From Ilumatobacter sp. (lineage in GTDB: Bacteria; Actinomycetota; Acidimicrobiia; Acidimicrobiales; Ilumatobacteraceae): DNA of 64,000 nt. The notes beneath the pieces were generated by a model, which was not told the DNA's origin, did no database searches, and saw nothing but the letters and a program-made list of their open reading frames with translations. Both the position numbers and the translations under genes were made by a program. This document shows positions 54,181 through 63,739 of this stretch, one piece after another (within the stretch, counting starts at the first letter, position 1; each line of letters starts with the position of its first letter). The stretch covers positions 1-64,000 of the forward strand of contig REDU01000057.1 of assembly GCA_007693335.1 (NCBI GenBank), given 5' to 3'.

Positions 54181-55122
54181 ATGCAGATCGACGCCCCAGG
54201 TACCACGCGAGACAGCAACGGTACGACCAAGTTGACCGACGAGGAGAAGATCGTCGGTCGTACGTTGAAGTCGGCGGTGACCCTGACCGAGGACGAGCTC
54301 GCCTCCGTCAACTCCCGGCCGGGTCTCGTGCAGTTGCTGTCCAGCAAGAACGTGGACGTCCGCAAAGCGCTGGTCAAGCTGCGCTACGAGCAGGAGTTGC
54401 AGCGACTCCAGGTCGAGCTCGTCCAACTGCAGCGCGATGTCCAGATCAACGGGCGTCGGGTCGCCATCCTCTTCGAAGGTCGCGACGCCGCCGGCAAGGG
54501 CGGGACGATCCGGCGGTTCATGGAGCATCTCAATCCGCGTACCGCCAAGATCGCTGCGCTGGCCGCACCCACCGAGGTGGAGAAGGGCCAGTGGTACTTC
54601 CAGCGATACCAGAGCCATCTGCCGAACCCCGGGGAGATCGTGTTCTTCGATCGCAGTTGGTACAACCGGGCGGTGGTCGAGCCGGTGATGGGCTTCTGCA
54701 CCAACCGTCAGTACGAGGTGTTCATGAAGCAGGCTCCCGAATTCGAGCACATGCTCTACGAAGACGGGCTCGAGTTGATCAAGTTCTGGTTCTCGATCTC
54801 CAAAGAGGTTCAGTCCGAGCGATTCGATTCGCGTCATCACGATCCGCTGAAGCAGTGGAAGCTGAGCCCGGTGGACGCCGAGGCGCAGGAGCGGTGGGAC
54901 ATCTACACGAAGTACAAAGAGGAGATGTTCTCCAAGACCCACACCTCGTACAGCCCGTGGATCATCGTCCGGGCCAACGACAAGAAGAAGGCCCGTCTGG
55001 AGAGCATGCGGTACGTGCTGAACCAGCTGAACTACGCCGGCAAGGACGAAGCGTGCACGAAACTGCAGCCTGACCCCGAAGTGGTCCTCCGTTATCACCG
55101 GTCGAGCGCCAGCCTCGACTAG
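54181..55122 (+). CDS. ppk2: Polyphosphate kinase 2 (PPK2)
   Basis: 313 residues. Walker A FEGRDAAGKGGTIRR, the lid region LAAPTEVEKGQWYFQRYQ and Walker B VFFDRSWYNRAVVEPVMGFC are the PPK2 signature. A ~75-residue N-terminal extension with a basic helix precedes the core. PPK2 enzymes use polyphosphate to phosphorylate nucleoside mono- or diphosphates, or run in reverse; the subclass is not decided here. It stands alone with wide spacers on both sides (265 and 232 nt), unlike its compact surroundings. Confidence 0.92.
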   Translation: MQIDAPGTTRDSNGTTKLTDEEKIVGRTLKSAVTLTEDELASVNSRPGLVQLLSSKNVDVRKALVKLRYEQELQRLQVELVQLQRDVQINGRRVAILFEGRDAAGKGGTIRRFMEHLNPRTAKIAALAAPTEVEKGQWYFQRYQSHLPNPGEIVFFDRSWYNRAVVEPVMGFCTNRQYEVFMKQAPEFEHMLYEDGLELIKFWFSISKEVQSERFDSRHHDPLKQWKLSPVDAEAQERWDIYTKYKEEMFSKTHTSYSPWIIVRANDKKKARLESMRYVLNQLNYAGKDEACTKLQPDPEVVLRYHRSSASLD

Positions 55123-55354
55123 GCGACTTTCGCCGCTGGCAGTCCTGCACCGATCGCCTGGAGAACCACCGTGCTTCCTCCACCAAGAGACACCGGCCGA
55201 CCCGATGCGTTCGACATCGTACGCTGTCCTGCCTCCACCGCAGAACAGGCGTGCGGACTCGTGCCCTCGGACGACCCGGTCACGCGACAGCAGCATCAGG
55301 TCACCGTGAGAATCCGGGGTACGTACAATGGGTCGCGTCCGTCGAGGAGGCGTC

Positions 55355-56707
55355 ATGCAGGTCATCACCATCGAGACACCGTCACTCGGAGATCGGTCCT
55401 ACATCGTTCACGACGGCTCCGTTGCGCTGGTCATCGACCCGCAGCGCGACATCGAACGGGTCATGGATGCTGCGAGCGACGCTGGAGTCCGGATCACCCA
55501 CGTCGCCGAGACGCACGTCCACAACGACTACGTCAGCGGGGGTCTCTCACTGGCACGTGTCACCGATGCGACGTACCTGCACGCCGGTGACGAGCCGTTG
55601 CGGTTCGACTACCACGCCGTTCACGACGGTGACACGATCCAGGTCGGTGAGATGCGCGTCGAGGTTCGCCACACGCCCGGACACACACCACATCACCTCT
55701 CCTACATCGTCACGACCCACGGCGAGGCGCCTGCAGCGTTCACCGGTGGATCGATGCTGTACGGCACCGTCGGCCGGACCGACCTGATCTCGCCGGAATC
55801 CACCGACGAGCTGACCCACGCCCAGTACCGCTCGGTCCACGCACTCGCAGACTCCCTCCCTGACGAGACGCGCATCTACCCGACCCACGGATTCGGCAGC
55901 TTCTGCGCGTCCGCGTCCAGCGACGAGGAGTCCGACGGCACGCTCGGCACGGAACGAACTGCGAACATCGCGCTCACCGCGAGTGACGAGGACCGATTCG
56001 TCGAGCGCCTCACCGCCGGACTCGATGCGTTCCCGAAGTACTACGCCCAGATGGGTCCGATCAACACCGCCGGAGCGACCGCGATCGACCTGTCGCCACC
56101 CGCCGACGTCGATCCGGTCGAACTCGCCCGGCGGATCCATCGCGGCGAGTGGGTGGTCGACCTCCGGCCACGACGCGAGTTCGCCCGCGCCCACATCTCG
56201 GGCACGATCGGCATCGAACTGGCCGACGGATTCTCCACCTACCTCGGTTGGCTCCTGCCCTGGGGCATGCCCGTCACCCTGCTCGCCGACAGTCGCGAGG
56301 AGATCACCGAAGCCCAGTACCAACTCGCACGCATCGGCATCGACCGTCCCACCGGGGCGGCCGACGGTGGCATCGACAGCTGGTCCCCCGATGCCGACCG
56401 CAGCACCTACCCGACCACCACGTTCGCCGAGATGCGCGACATCGAGCAACCGGCGGTCCTCGATACTCGCCGCGACGGTGAACACCGCAGTCGCCACATC
56501 GAGGGTTCGACCCACATCCCGTTGCACGAACTGCTCGGCCGCCTCGACGACGTCCCCGCCGGACGCGTCCACGTGCACTGCCACAGCGGCTACCGAGCCA
56601 GCATCGCGGCATCGCTTCTCGACCGATCCGGTCACGACGTCGTACTCGTCGACGACGACTTCGACAACGCCGCCGACTCGGGCCTCACCCTCACCGACCC
56701 CGGCTGA
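55355..56707 (+). CDS. MBL-fold hydrolase with two rhodanese domains (persulfide dioxygenase-like)
   Basis: 450 residues from ATG 55355, with GAGGAGG upstream; an earlier start at 55328 is possible. The metallo-beta-lactamase domain (~1-230) has THVHNDYVSG in place of the usual THxHxDH, then HTPGHTPHHLSY and the later His in IYPTHGFGSFC, as in ETHE1-type persulfide dioxygenases. Rhodanese 1 (~245-345) lacks the catalytic Cys (LLADSREE); rhodanese 2 (~355-450) has it in VHCHSGYRAS. This layout matches CstB-like sulfur-detoxifying proteins. A -10-like TACAAT is at 55323-55328. Confidence 0.85.
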   Translation: MQVITIETPSLGDRSYIVHDGSVALVIDPQRDIERVMDAASDAGVRITHVAETHVHNDYVSGGLSLARVTDATYLHAGDEPLRFDYHAVHDGDTIQVGEMRVEVRHTPGHTPHHLSYIVTTHGEAPAAFTGGSMLYGTVGRTDLISPESTDELTHAQYRSVHALADSLPDETRIYPTHGFGSFCASASSDEESDGTLGTERTANIALTASDEDRFVERLTAGLDAFPKYYAQMGPINTAGATAIDLSPPADVDPVELARRIHRGEWVVDLRPRREFARAHISGTIGIELADGFSTYLGWLLPWGMPVTLLADSREEITEAQYQLARIGIDRPTGAADGGIDSWSPDADRSTYPTTTFAEMRDIEQPAVLDTRRDGEHRSRHIEGSTHIPLHELLGRLDDVPAGRVHVHCHSGYRASIAASLLDRSGHDVVLVDDDFDNAADSGLTLTDPG

Positions 56708-56743
56708 CCCCGACGTCCGGCGGGCCCCGGTACGATCGGCGCC

Positions 56744-56884
56744 GTGAAGCTGATCCGCCGGGCACTGGGAGCGCTGGCCCTGGCATGCCTGTTCGCCGCC
56801 GGCCTCCGGGTGCGTGGGAAGGGTGGCACCCCTCCGCAGCACGGCGGATGGAAGCAGCTCGATCTCCCCGCTGATCCCACATGA
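56744..56884 (+). CDS. 46-residue membrane-associated peptide
   Basis: GTG at 56744 opens a 47-codon frame ending at 56882-56884. The peptide starts with Lys/Arg (KLIRRALGALALACLFAAGL), a short hydrophobic segment, then RVRGKGG and a Trp (GGWKQLDLP). TACGAT (56731-56736) ends 7 nt before the GTG, implying a leaderless mRNA. Its stop overlaps the ATG of the next gene (ATGA), so the two are coupled. No family recognised. Confidence 0.6.
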   Translation: MKLIRRALGALALACLFAAGLRVRGKGGTPPQHGGWKQLDLPADPT

Positions 56885-57849
56885 CCCCTCCCGCTGACCG
56901 GTCGGTGGTGGTGGTGGGTTCCGGCATCGTGGGGTCTCGGGTGCAACGTCTTCTCGGCGGCACGCTTCCCGTGACCGTTCGGCCGTGGTCCGATCTGGCG
57001 GAGCCCTCGTTCTCGCTGGCCGATCACGCGGGACCCGGTCGGGTGATCGTGCTCGCCACGGGTGGGCCCCACTCGCCGGTGGCGGCCCGGCTCGCGACGA
57101 CGGGTGCGTCGGTCGTCTCGGTGTCGGACGGTCTCGGTGACGTCAGCGAGCTGCTGGAGCTCGATGACGCCTTCACGGCGGCCGACGCCACGCTCGTGGT
57201 CGGCGCGGCCATGGCGCCGGGGTTGTCAGGGCTGTTGGCCCAGTACCTGGTGACACGGCTCCACCAGAGCGACGAGATCCACGTGGCAGTGCACGCCACG
57301 GCCGGTCCGCAGTGCGCCCGCCAGCACCACCGGGCACTGGCCGGACGAGCGGTGGGCTGGCACGACGGGATCTGGATCGAACGACCCGCCGGGAGCGGTC
57401 GTGAGTTGGCATGGTTCCCGGAGCCGGTGGGCGCACGCGACTGCTACCGCGCCGAGATCCCCGACCCACTCCTGCTGCACCGCACCCACCCTGATGTCGG
57501 TCGGATCAGCGCCAGGCTGTCAGCCACGAGGCGCGACCGGCTCACCGCCCGGCTCCCGATGTTGCGACCGCCCCACCCCGAGGGCGGTGTCGGTGCGTTG
57601 CGCATCGAGGTGCGTGGTGCCGACCAGTACGGTGCGCGCCAGGTGGCGATCGCTGGTGTCGCCGAGTTCGTCGGGGCCGCCGCTGGAGCGATGGCAGCGG
57701 TGATGGCCGAGGCGATCCACCTGGGTGAGTTCCCGGCCGGTGTGGTGGTCACCAGCGATCCGACGCTCGACACGAACGCGCTCCTCGACCGAGTCCGGGC
57801 GCGCGGTGTCCGCCTCCAGGAGTTCACCGGAGTCCCCCAACATGTCTGA
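56881..57849 (+). CDS. Rossmann-fold protein, saccharopine dehydrogenase-like
   Basis: 322 residues. The NAD(P)-binding start VVVVGSGIVGSRVQRLL is followed by a second beta-alpha unit (VIVLATGGPHSPVAARLATTGASVVSVS) and GAAMAPGLSGLLAQYLV, the pattern of the saccharopine dehydrogenase NADP-binding family. The C-terminal part has GADQYGARQVAIAGVAEFVGAAAG. The reaction is unknown. It is coupled to the 46-residue peptide and overlaps the hydrolase gene by 8 nt, so the three form one operon. Confidence 0.75.
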   Translation: MTPPADRSVVVVGSGIVGSRVQRLLGGTLPVTVRPWSDLAEPSFSLADHAGPGRVIVLATGGPHSPVAARLATTGASVVSVSDGLGDVSELLELDDAFTAADATLVVGAAMAPGLSGLLAQYLVTRLHQSDEIHVAVHATAGPQCARQHHRALAGRAVGWHDGIWIERPAGSGRELAWFPEPVGARDCYRAEIPDPLLLHRTHPDVGRISARLSATRRDRLTARLPMLRPPHPEGGVGALRIEVRGADQYGARQVAIAGVAEFVGAAAGAMAAVMAEAIHLGEFPAGVVVTSDPTLDTNALLDRVRARGVRLQEFTGVPQHV

Positions 57850-58774
57850 TCCCGATCAGATCGAGGCGGATCTCCCCGACCTCGATTTCCCCGATCCCAT
57901 CGAGATGTCGTTCGTCCTGCCGTGGCTGCCCGAGGCCCGGCTCGTGCAGGTGCCCGGTCGTGGCGAGTTCTTCGTGCGGGTCCACCGACACGAGGATCCC
58001 TCGGCACCGACCCTGGCGCTGTTCCACGGCTGGACGGCATCGGCCGACCTCCAGTTCTTCACCGCCTATCGGGCGTTGGCGGAGCGGTACTCGTTCGTCG
58101 CCATCGACCACCGGGGCCACGGTCGTGGTCTGCGGACCCTCGACCCGTTCGAGCTCGAGGACGCCGCCGACGACATGGCGGCGGTGCTCCACGAGCTCGG
58201 CGTACACCGAGTGGTGACCCTCGGCTACTCGATGGGTGGACCGATCTCGATGTTGTTCACCCGCCGGCACCCGCACCTGGTCGAGGCGCTCGTGGCCCAG
58301 GCGACGGCGCTCGAGTGGCGGGCGTCGTTGCGTGAGCGACTCACGTGGATGGGTCTGCCCGTGGTGGGCGCCGTGCTCAGGTCGTGGGCCTATCCCCGAT
58401 ACCTGCGCCGCGCCATCGCCCGGGTGATACCGGTCGGCCACGAGCTCGAGGCCTACCTGCCGTGGATCCTCGGCGAGATGCAGCGGGGTGCGTCGCAGGC
58501 GATCGTCGAGGCGGGCCGCTGTCTGAGCCGGTACGACGCCCGAGAGTGGGGGTCCGATCTCGGTGTGCCCGCAGGGGTGCTCGTGACGACCCGCGACCGG
58601 CTGGTGCCACCGCGCAAGCAACGCCGGCTGGCCGTGTCACTCTCGGCCGTCGTCCATGAGCTCGACGCCGACCATCTGTGCACGATGGCCCAACCGGCGG
58701 GCTACATCGACGCGACCCTCGCGCTGCTCGACGAGGTGCTGGCTCTGCCCACCTGTACGAGCGTGTCGCTGTAG
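57842..58774 (+). CDS. Alpha/beta hydrolase
   Basis: 310 residues from ATG 57842. The fold markers are FHGWTASADL (oxyanion region), AIDHRGHGRG, the nucleophile elbow GYSMGGPISM (Ser) and the C-terminal ELDADHLC where His should complete the triad; an Asp in VTTRDRLVPP is the likely acid. The substrate is unknown. A longer frame from 57725 overlaps the previous gene and is rejected. Its 3' end overlaps the convergent oxidoreductase gene by 73 nt. Confidence 0.85.
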   Translation: MSDPDQIEADLPDLDFPDPIEMSFVLPWLPEARLVQVPGRGEFFVRVHRHEDPSAPTLALFHGWTASADLQFFTAYRALAERYSFVAIDHRGHGRGLRTLDPFELEDAADDMAAVLHELGVHRVVTLGYSMGGPISMLFTRRHPHLVEALVAQATALEWRASLRERLTWMGLPVVGAVLRSWAYPRYLRRAIARVIPVGHELEAYLPWILGEMQRGASQAIVEAGRCLSRYDAREWGSDLGVPAGVLVTTRDRLVPPRKQRRLAVSLSAVVHELDADHLCTMAQPAGYIDATLALLDEVLALPTCTSVSL

Positions 58775-60804
58775 GCGACGCCGCCACCCCAGTCGGTGAG
58801 CGTGTCGTTGGTGAGGCTGTTGGCCACCCGGCCATCGGGGTGGTGCTGCATCCACCAACCGAACGGGATCGCCACCACACCCGGCCGGAGCCGGTCGGAG
58901 ATGCGCACGGGCAGGTCTGCCGATGCCCGGTCGTTCCAGACCCTGGCGGTGTCGCCGTCGGTGAGCCCGCGTGCGGTCGCGTCGGTGGGGTCGATCTCGA
59001 CGAAGGGTCCGCCCTCGGGTCCGCCGTGCCTCGGGAGCTGCGGATAGCTCGAGTTCAAGAAGCGTGTGTGGTGCTTCGGCGTCAGGAGTTGCAGCGGGTA
59101 CCGCTCGTAGAGATCGGGGGAACCTCCCGGACCCTCGTTCGGCGCGACGTAGGTCGGCACGGTGGGTTGGCCCATCGCCGCGAGACGTGGGTTGACGAGC
59201 TCGACGCGTCCGGACGGGGTCGGGAACCCGCCGTCGGCCCACGGCCGTCCGTGGTCGGGGTAGGGCACCTTCATCCAGCCGTCGCGTCGGAGCGCCTCGA
59301 GGTCGACGCTGGGCAGGGCGTCGCGTAGCACCGTGAGGTCGTCGTCGAACAGGCTCGGCTCGGTGAGACCCATGGCGGTCGCGAGCCGGCGGAACAGCTC
59401 GGTGTTGCTGACGCATTCGCCCACGGGCGGTATGGCCGCCTCGTTCCAGCCCATCCAGAGGTGACCCCACGCCAGCACCACATCGGAGGTCTCGATCTGG
59501 GTGGTGGCGGGCAACACGATGTCGGCATACCTGGCCGTGTCGGTGAGGAACTGCTCGTGCACCACGGTGAACAGGTCGTCACGTTCGAGACCACGTCGGG
59601 TCAGCTCGGCGTTGGGAACGACCACCAGCGGGTTCGAGTTCCACACGATCAGGGCGTGCACGGGGTGCTCGTCGTCGGTCAGGGCTTCACCCAACCGACT
59701 CATGTTGATCCAGCGAGGTGAGCGCCCGTCGAGCAGGTCGGGACGATGGAGGGCATGGTCGTCCACGAGGAGGTCCTGCCACGAACCCACGCTGCGGGCG
59801 AGGCCGCCGCCACGATCGCGCCAGGCGCCCACGAGCGCCGGGAGGCACGCGAGCGTCCGGTGGAACATGGCGCCGTTCTCGTGGTGCTCGGCGCCGATCA
59901 GCGTTCGGATCACCGCCGGTCGGATGGTGCCGTAGTCGTGGGCGAGCGCCTCGATCTCGTGGGCGTCCACACCGGTGATGTCGGCGGCGCGCCCGGGGGT
60001 CCAGTCGGCCACGTGGTCGCACAGCTCACCGAAGCCGATGGTGTGGTCGCGTACCCAGTCGCGGTCGACGAGGTCGTCACGCACGAGTACGTGCATCACG
60101 GCCAGCATGAGCGCGATGTCGGTGCCCGGCCGCGGCTGCAGGAACCGATCGCCCCGCTCGAGGTCGACGGCGTTGGCCGTCGCGGTGCGAATCGGGTCGA
60201 TCACGACCAGCCGTGCCCCCCGGCCCCGGGCGGCCTCGATCGTGGGCCACAGGTGCCGGTTGGTGAGCCGGGTGTTGGTGGCCCACAGCACGATCAACCG
60301 GCTGTGCTCGATCTCGAGCGGGTCGAGGCCGAGCACCGAGCCGTTGGTCATCGACATCCCGGCGCCCACGGTGGGTCCGCACAGGGCGCGCACCAGACGG
60401 CTGGCGCCGAGGTGGTGGAAGAAGCGGCTGCTCAGACCCATCATCGCGAGCACACTCTGGTTGCCGGCGTCACTGAAGGGGAGCACGGCCTCGGCGCCGT
60501 GACGTTCGATCACGCCGTGCAGTCGGCCGGCGATCTCGGTGAGTGCCTCGTCCCACGTGATCCGCTCGAAGTCGCCGCTGCCGCGAGATCCCACCCGGCG
60601 GAGCGGGTGCAGCAGCCGGTCGGGGTCGTACACACGGTCGAGGAAGCGGTTGACCTTCGGACACAGCTCACCCCGGCTGTAGGGGTGATCGGGTCGACCG
60701 CGCAGCGAGACCGCCACCGGGCCCTGTTCGCCGTCGTCGACCGTGACCGTCCATCCGCACGAGTCGGGACAGTCGTGGTGGCAGGTGCCGTGCACGGTGG
60801 TCAT
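58702..60804 (-). CDS. Molybdopterin-dependent oxidoreductase
   Basis: 700 residues from ATG 60802-60804. An N-terminal 4Fe-4S motif (CHHDCPDSCGW, then GELCPKVN) is followed by the three molybdopterin domains: SDAGNQSVLAMMG, the active-site region LCGPTVGAGM with a Cys as possible Mo ligand, VIWNSNPLVV-type cofactor contacts, and the C-terminal MGD-binding domain (LLTPKHHTRFLNSSYPQLP). It belongs to the DMSO reductase superfamily with no signal peptide, so it is cytoplasmic. TACGCT (minus, 60812-60817) ends 7 nt before the ATG. The substrate is unknown. Confidence 0.88.
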   Translation of the reverse strand: MTTVHGTCHHDCPDSCGWTVTVDDGEQGPVAVSLRGRPDHPYSRGELCPKVNRFLDRVYDPDRLLHPLRRVGSRGSGDFERITWDEALTEIAGRLHGVIERHGAEAVLPFSDAGNQSVLAMMGLSSRFFHHLGASRLVRALCGPTVGAGMSMTNGSVLGLDPLEIEHSRLIVLWATNTRLTNRHLWPTIEAARGRGARLVVIDPIRTATANAVDLERGDRFLQPRPGTDIALMLAVMHVLVRDDLVDRDWVRDHTIGFGELCDHVADWTPGRAADITGVDAHEIEALAHDYGTIRPAVIRTLIGAEHHENGAMFHRTLACLPALVGAWRDRGGGLARSVGSWQDLLVDDHALHRPDLLDGRSPRWINMSRLGEALTDDEHPVHALIVWNSNPLVVVPNAELTRRGLERDDLFTVVHEQFLTDTARYADIVLPATTQIETSDVVLAWGHLWMGWNEAAIPPVGECVSNTELFRRLATAMGLTEPSLFDDDLTVLRDALPSVDLEALRRDGWMKVPYPDHGRPWADGGFPTPSGRVELVNPRLAAMGQPTVPTYVAPNEGPGGSPDLYERYPLQLLTPKHHTRFLNSSYPQLPRHGGPEGGPFVEIDPTDATARGLTDGDTARVWNDRASADLPVRISDRLRPGVVAIPFGWWMQHHPDGRVANSLTNDTLTDWGGGVAYSDTLVQVGRASTSSSSARVASM

Positions 60805-60861
60805 GACCGCGAGCGTACGGGAGAGTTGTGCCGCCGGTCTCGGGAGATGCAGACTGTCCTC

Positions 60862-60906
60862 TTGACAACAACCGTACCCGTCATGCACTGTTAGGGTCGC
60901 TTAACA
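60862..60906 (+). promoter_or_regulatory. Promoter/operator of the ferric-type ABC importer
   Basis: A perfect -35 TTGACA stands at 60862-60867. The downstream segment TGTTAGGGTCGCTTAACA (60889-60906) has 5-bp inverted arms TGTTA/TAACA and contains TTAGG, the half-site of DtxR/IdeR boxes. The -10 is not clear and would overlap the repeat, consistent with iron-dependent repression. Confidence 0.4.
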
Positions 60907-60926
60907 CCACGACCCCGGAGACACCG

Positions 60927-61979
60927 ATGACCCGAACCCCCCGATTGCTCGCCGCCCTCGCCGCCGGAGCCCTCCTGCTCGCCGCATGCGGTGGCGACGA
61001 CGACGCTGCCGACACCACCGATGCGCCGGCCACCACCGAACCCGACGCGATGGGGCCGATCACGCTCTACTCCGGACGTGGTGAGGACCTCGTCCAACCG
61101 GTCATCGACGCGTTCGTGGCCGACACCGGCATCGAGGTCGAGGTGCGCTACGGCAACAGCTCCGAGATGCTCCTGCTGATCCAGGAAGAAGGCGCCAATT
61201 CGCCCGCCGACGTCTACTACTCCCAGGGCGCCGGCTTCCTCGGCATCCTGTCGGCCGACGGCGGGCTCGTCGAGCTCCCCGGCGATGTGCTCGACCGGGT
61301 GATCGACGACGGTTTGCGGTCGCCGGTCGGCGACTGGGTGGGCCTCACCGGCCGGGCCCGCACCGTGGTGTACAACACCGATCTGCTCACCGAGGCGGAC
61401 ATCCCCGACTCACTGCTCGACTTCACCGATCCGGCCTGGAGCGGTCGCATCGGCTACGCGCCCACCAACGCCTCGTTCCAGGACCACGTGACGGCGCTCC
61501 GGTTCCTCCTCGGTGAGGACGCCACTCGCGAATGGCTCGAGGGCATCATCGCCAACGACCCGATCGTGTACGAGAACAACGGTGCGATCCTCGAGGGCGT
61601 GGCCAACGCCGAGGTCGAGGTCGGCCTGACGAACCACTACTACCTGTACCGACTGCTGATCGAGGATCCCGATTTCCCGGTCGCCAACAAGTTCTACTCC
61701 GACGGCGATCCGGGTGCGCTCGTGAACATCGCTGGCGCCGGTGTCCTGGCCACGTCCGACGACCAGGACGCCGCCATCGAGCTGATCCGGTACCTGCTGT
61801 CGGTCGAGGCCCAGCAGATGTTCTCCTCGTCGAACTTCGAGCTCCCCGTGATCGCCGATGTCGACGTCGATCCGCAGCTCCCCACGATCGACTCGCTGGT
61901 GCTGCCGGCGTTCGACCTCAACCAGCTCCTCGACCTCGAGGGCACCGTCGACTTGTTGATCGAGGTCGGCGCCTTGTGA
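60927..61979 (+). CDS. Ferric iron ABC transporter substrate-binding lipoprotein
   Basis: 350 residues from ATG 60927. A signal peptide with lipobox (LLAALAAGALLLAACGG) anchors it outside the membrane. The binding protein domain begins ITLYSGRGEDLVQPVIDAF and carries the tandem tyrosines NHYYLYRLL that bind Fe3+ in FbpA/HitA-type proteins. It delivers iron, possibly with a synergistic anion, to the fused permease downstream, with which it overlaps by 4 nt (GTGA, 61976-61979). Thiamine- or phosphonate-type relatives exist, so the ligand is a strong inference rather than proven. Confidence 0.87.
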   Translation: MTRTPRLLAALAAGALLLAACGGDDDAADTTDAPATTEPDAMGPITLYSGRGEDLVQPVIDAFVADTGIEVEVRYGNSSEMLLLIQEEGANSPADVYYSQGAGFLGILSADGGLVELPGDVLDRVIDDGLRSPVGDWVGLTGRARTVVYNTDLLTEADIPDSLLDFTDPAWSGRIGYAPTNASFQDHVTALRFLLGEDATREWLEGIIANDPIVYENNGAILEGVANAEVEVGLTNHYYLYRLLIEDPDFPVANKFYSDGDPGALVNIAGAGVLATSDDQDAAIELIRYLLSVEAQQMFSSSNFELPVIADVDVDPQLPTIDSLVLPAFDLNQLLDLEGTVDLLIEVGAL

Positions 61980-63739
61980 CCTCGATCGCCCCCGACGTCG
62001 CCGAGACCCCGGTCCGCACCGATGCGGACCGGGGTCGGTCGCGTCCCAGTTCACGCGACCGCGTCTTCGACGCACCGCTGCTGCGTCTGCTGGCGCTGCT
62101 GGTCGGCCTCGGGGCCGCGCTGCCGTTCGGGTACCTCGTCTGGCGCACCAATGAGCTGGGGTGGGTCGAAGCATGGGAGATCGCCTCGTCGGAGCGCAGC
62201 CGCCGACTCCTGTGGTCCACGATCCGACTGGCGTTGTCGGTCACGGCGGCGTCGGTGGTCATCTCGGTGCCCATCGCCTGGCTCACCACCCGCACCGACC
62301 TCCCGTGGCGTCGCTTCTGGGTGGTGGTGACGGCCATGCCGCTCGCCGTGCCGACCTACGTGGGTTCGTGGGCGATGATCGGGGCGCTCGGGCCACGCGG
62401 CATGTTCCAGGGCTGGCTCGAACCGCTCGGCGTCACCCAGATCCCGTCGATCTACGGGTTCTGGGGGGCGTTCGTGGTGCTCACCCTGTTCTCCTATCCC
62501 TATGTGCTGCTGACGGTCCGTGCCGCCTATCGGCGACTCGATCCGAGCATGGAGGAGGCGAGCCGCACGCTCGGTCAGGGCTCGTTCACCACGTTCGTGC
62601 GGGTCGTGCTGCCCCAGCTCCGGCCCTCGATCGTGGCCGGATCACTGCTCGTGGCGCTCTACACGCTGTCGGACTTCGGCGCCGTGTCGATGCTGCGGTA
62701 CGACACCTTCACCCGGGCCATCTACGTGCAGTACCGAGGGGCGCTCAACCGCAACTCGGCCGCGGTGCTCGGTCTCATGCTGGTGGTGCTCACCGTGATC
62801 GTGCTCGCCGCCGAACAGCGCTTCCGCGGCCGCGAGCAGCTGTACCGTCTCCACGGCGGTGGTGCTCGTACCCCGGCCGTGATCCAGCTCGGCCGCTGGC
62901 GCTGGGCCGCGACCGCAGCGCTCGGAGCGCTCGCCACGATGGCGCTGGTGGTGCCCCTCGGCGTGATCGCGTTCTGGATGCGGCGAGGAGCACTCGTGGG
63001 CGAGCCCGTGTGGCCCGACCTGTCGTTGATCACCAACAGCCTGTCGGCATCACTGCTCGGCGCGTTGTTCGGGGTGCTGGCGTCGTTGCCGGTGGCGGCG
63101 ATGGTGGTGCGTCATCCGGGGTATCTCGCCCGCACCGTCGAGCGCCTCGCCTGGTCCGGCTACGCCCTGCCTGGCATCGTGGTCGCGCTGGCGCTCGTGT
63201 TCTTCGGCGCGCAACGAACGCCGTGGGCCTATCAGACGCTGGGGATGCTCGTGTTCGCGTACGTGATCCTGTTCCTGCCGCAGGCGGTGGGTGCGGTGCG
63301 GGCATCGATGCTGCAGGTGACACCGTCGGTCGAGGAGGCGTCGCGGGTGCTCGGAGCGAGCTCGACGGCCACGTTCCGGCGTGTCGTGCTGCCGATGAGC
63401 CGACCGGGCGTGGTCGCGGGTGGTGCGCTGGTCTTCCTCACCTGCATGAAGGAACTCCCGGCCACCCTGCTGCTCGCTCCCACCGGTTTCTCCACGCTCG
63501 CAACCCGAGTGTGGAATGCGACGGCCGAGGGGTTCATGGCTCGAGCTGCCGGTCCGGCGCTCGCGCTGGTGCTGCTGTCGTCGGTGCCGATGGCGGTGCT
63601 CGTCACGCGTGACGAGGTCCGGGGCAGTGGCCGGGCTCGTGGGAGCCAGGGATCGCCGCCGGTCGAGCTGGGCGCTGTCGGTCAGCCGACCGGGAAGCCG
63701 CTCGACGGCGAACCGTCGGAGCGAACCGTCACCGACTGA
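61976..63739 (+). CDS. Ferric iron ABC transporter permease (fused double permease)
   Basis: 587 residues from GTG 61976. Two complete permease halves, each with about six membrane helices, carry EAA-type loops: EEASRTLGQGSFTTFVRVVLP in the first half and EEASRVLGASSTATFRRVVLP in the second. This fused layout is that of FbpB. The last ~50 residues form a polar tail whose coding DNA overlaps the convergent ATPase gene by 58 nt. The overlap is unusual, because the ATPase gene normally follows on the same strand. Confidence 0.9.
   Translation: MTSIAPDVAETPVRTDADRGRSRPSSRDRVFDAPLLRLLALLVGLGAALPFGYLVWRTNELGWVEAWEIASSERSRRLLWSTIRLALSVTAASVVISVPIAWLTTRTDLPWRRFWVVVTAMPLAVPTYVGSWAMIGALGPRGMFQGWLEPLGVTQIPSIYGFWGAFVVLTLFSYPYVLLTVRAAYRRLDPSMEEASRTLGQGSFTTFVRVVLPQLRPSIVAGSLLVALYTLSDFGAVSMLRYDTFTRAIYVQYRGALNRNSAAVLGLMLVVLTVIVLAAEQRFRGREQLYRLHGGGARTPAVIQLGRWRWAATAALGALATMALVVPLGVIAFWMRRGALVGEPVWPDLSLITNSLSASLLGALFGVLASLPVAAMVVRHPGYLARTVERLAWSGYALPGIVVALALVFFGAQRTPWAYQTLGMLVFAYVILFLPQAVGAVRASMLQVTPSVEEASRVLGASSTATFRRVVLPMSRPGVVAGGALVFLTCMKELPATLLLAPTGFSTLATRVWNATAEGFMARAAGPALALVLLSSVPMAVLVTRDEVRGSGRARGSQGSPPVELGAVGQPTGKPLDGEPSERTVTD

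Noticed and set aside
53842-55122. Integrated element at tRNA-Ile
   Set aside because: No integrase, transposase or repeated tRNA end was seen within the window, so it is kept only as a weak finding.
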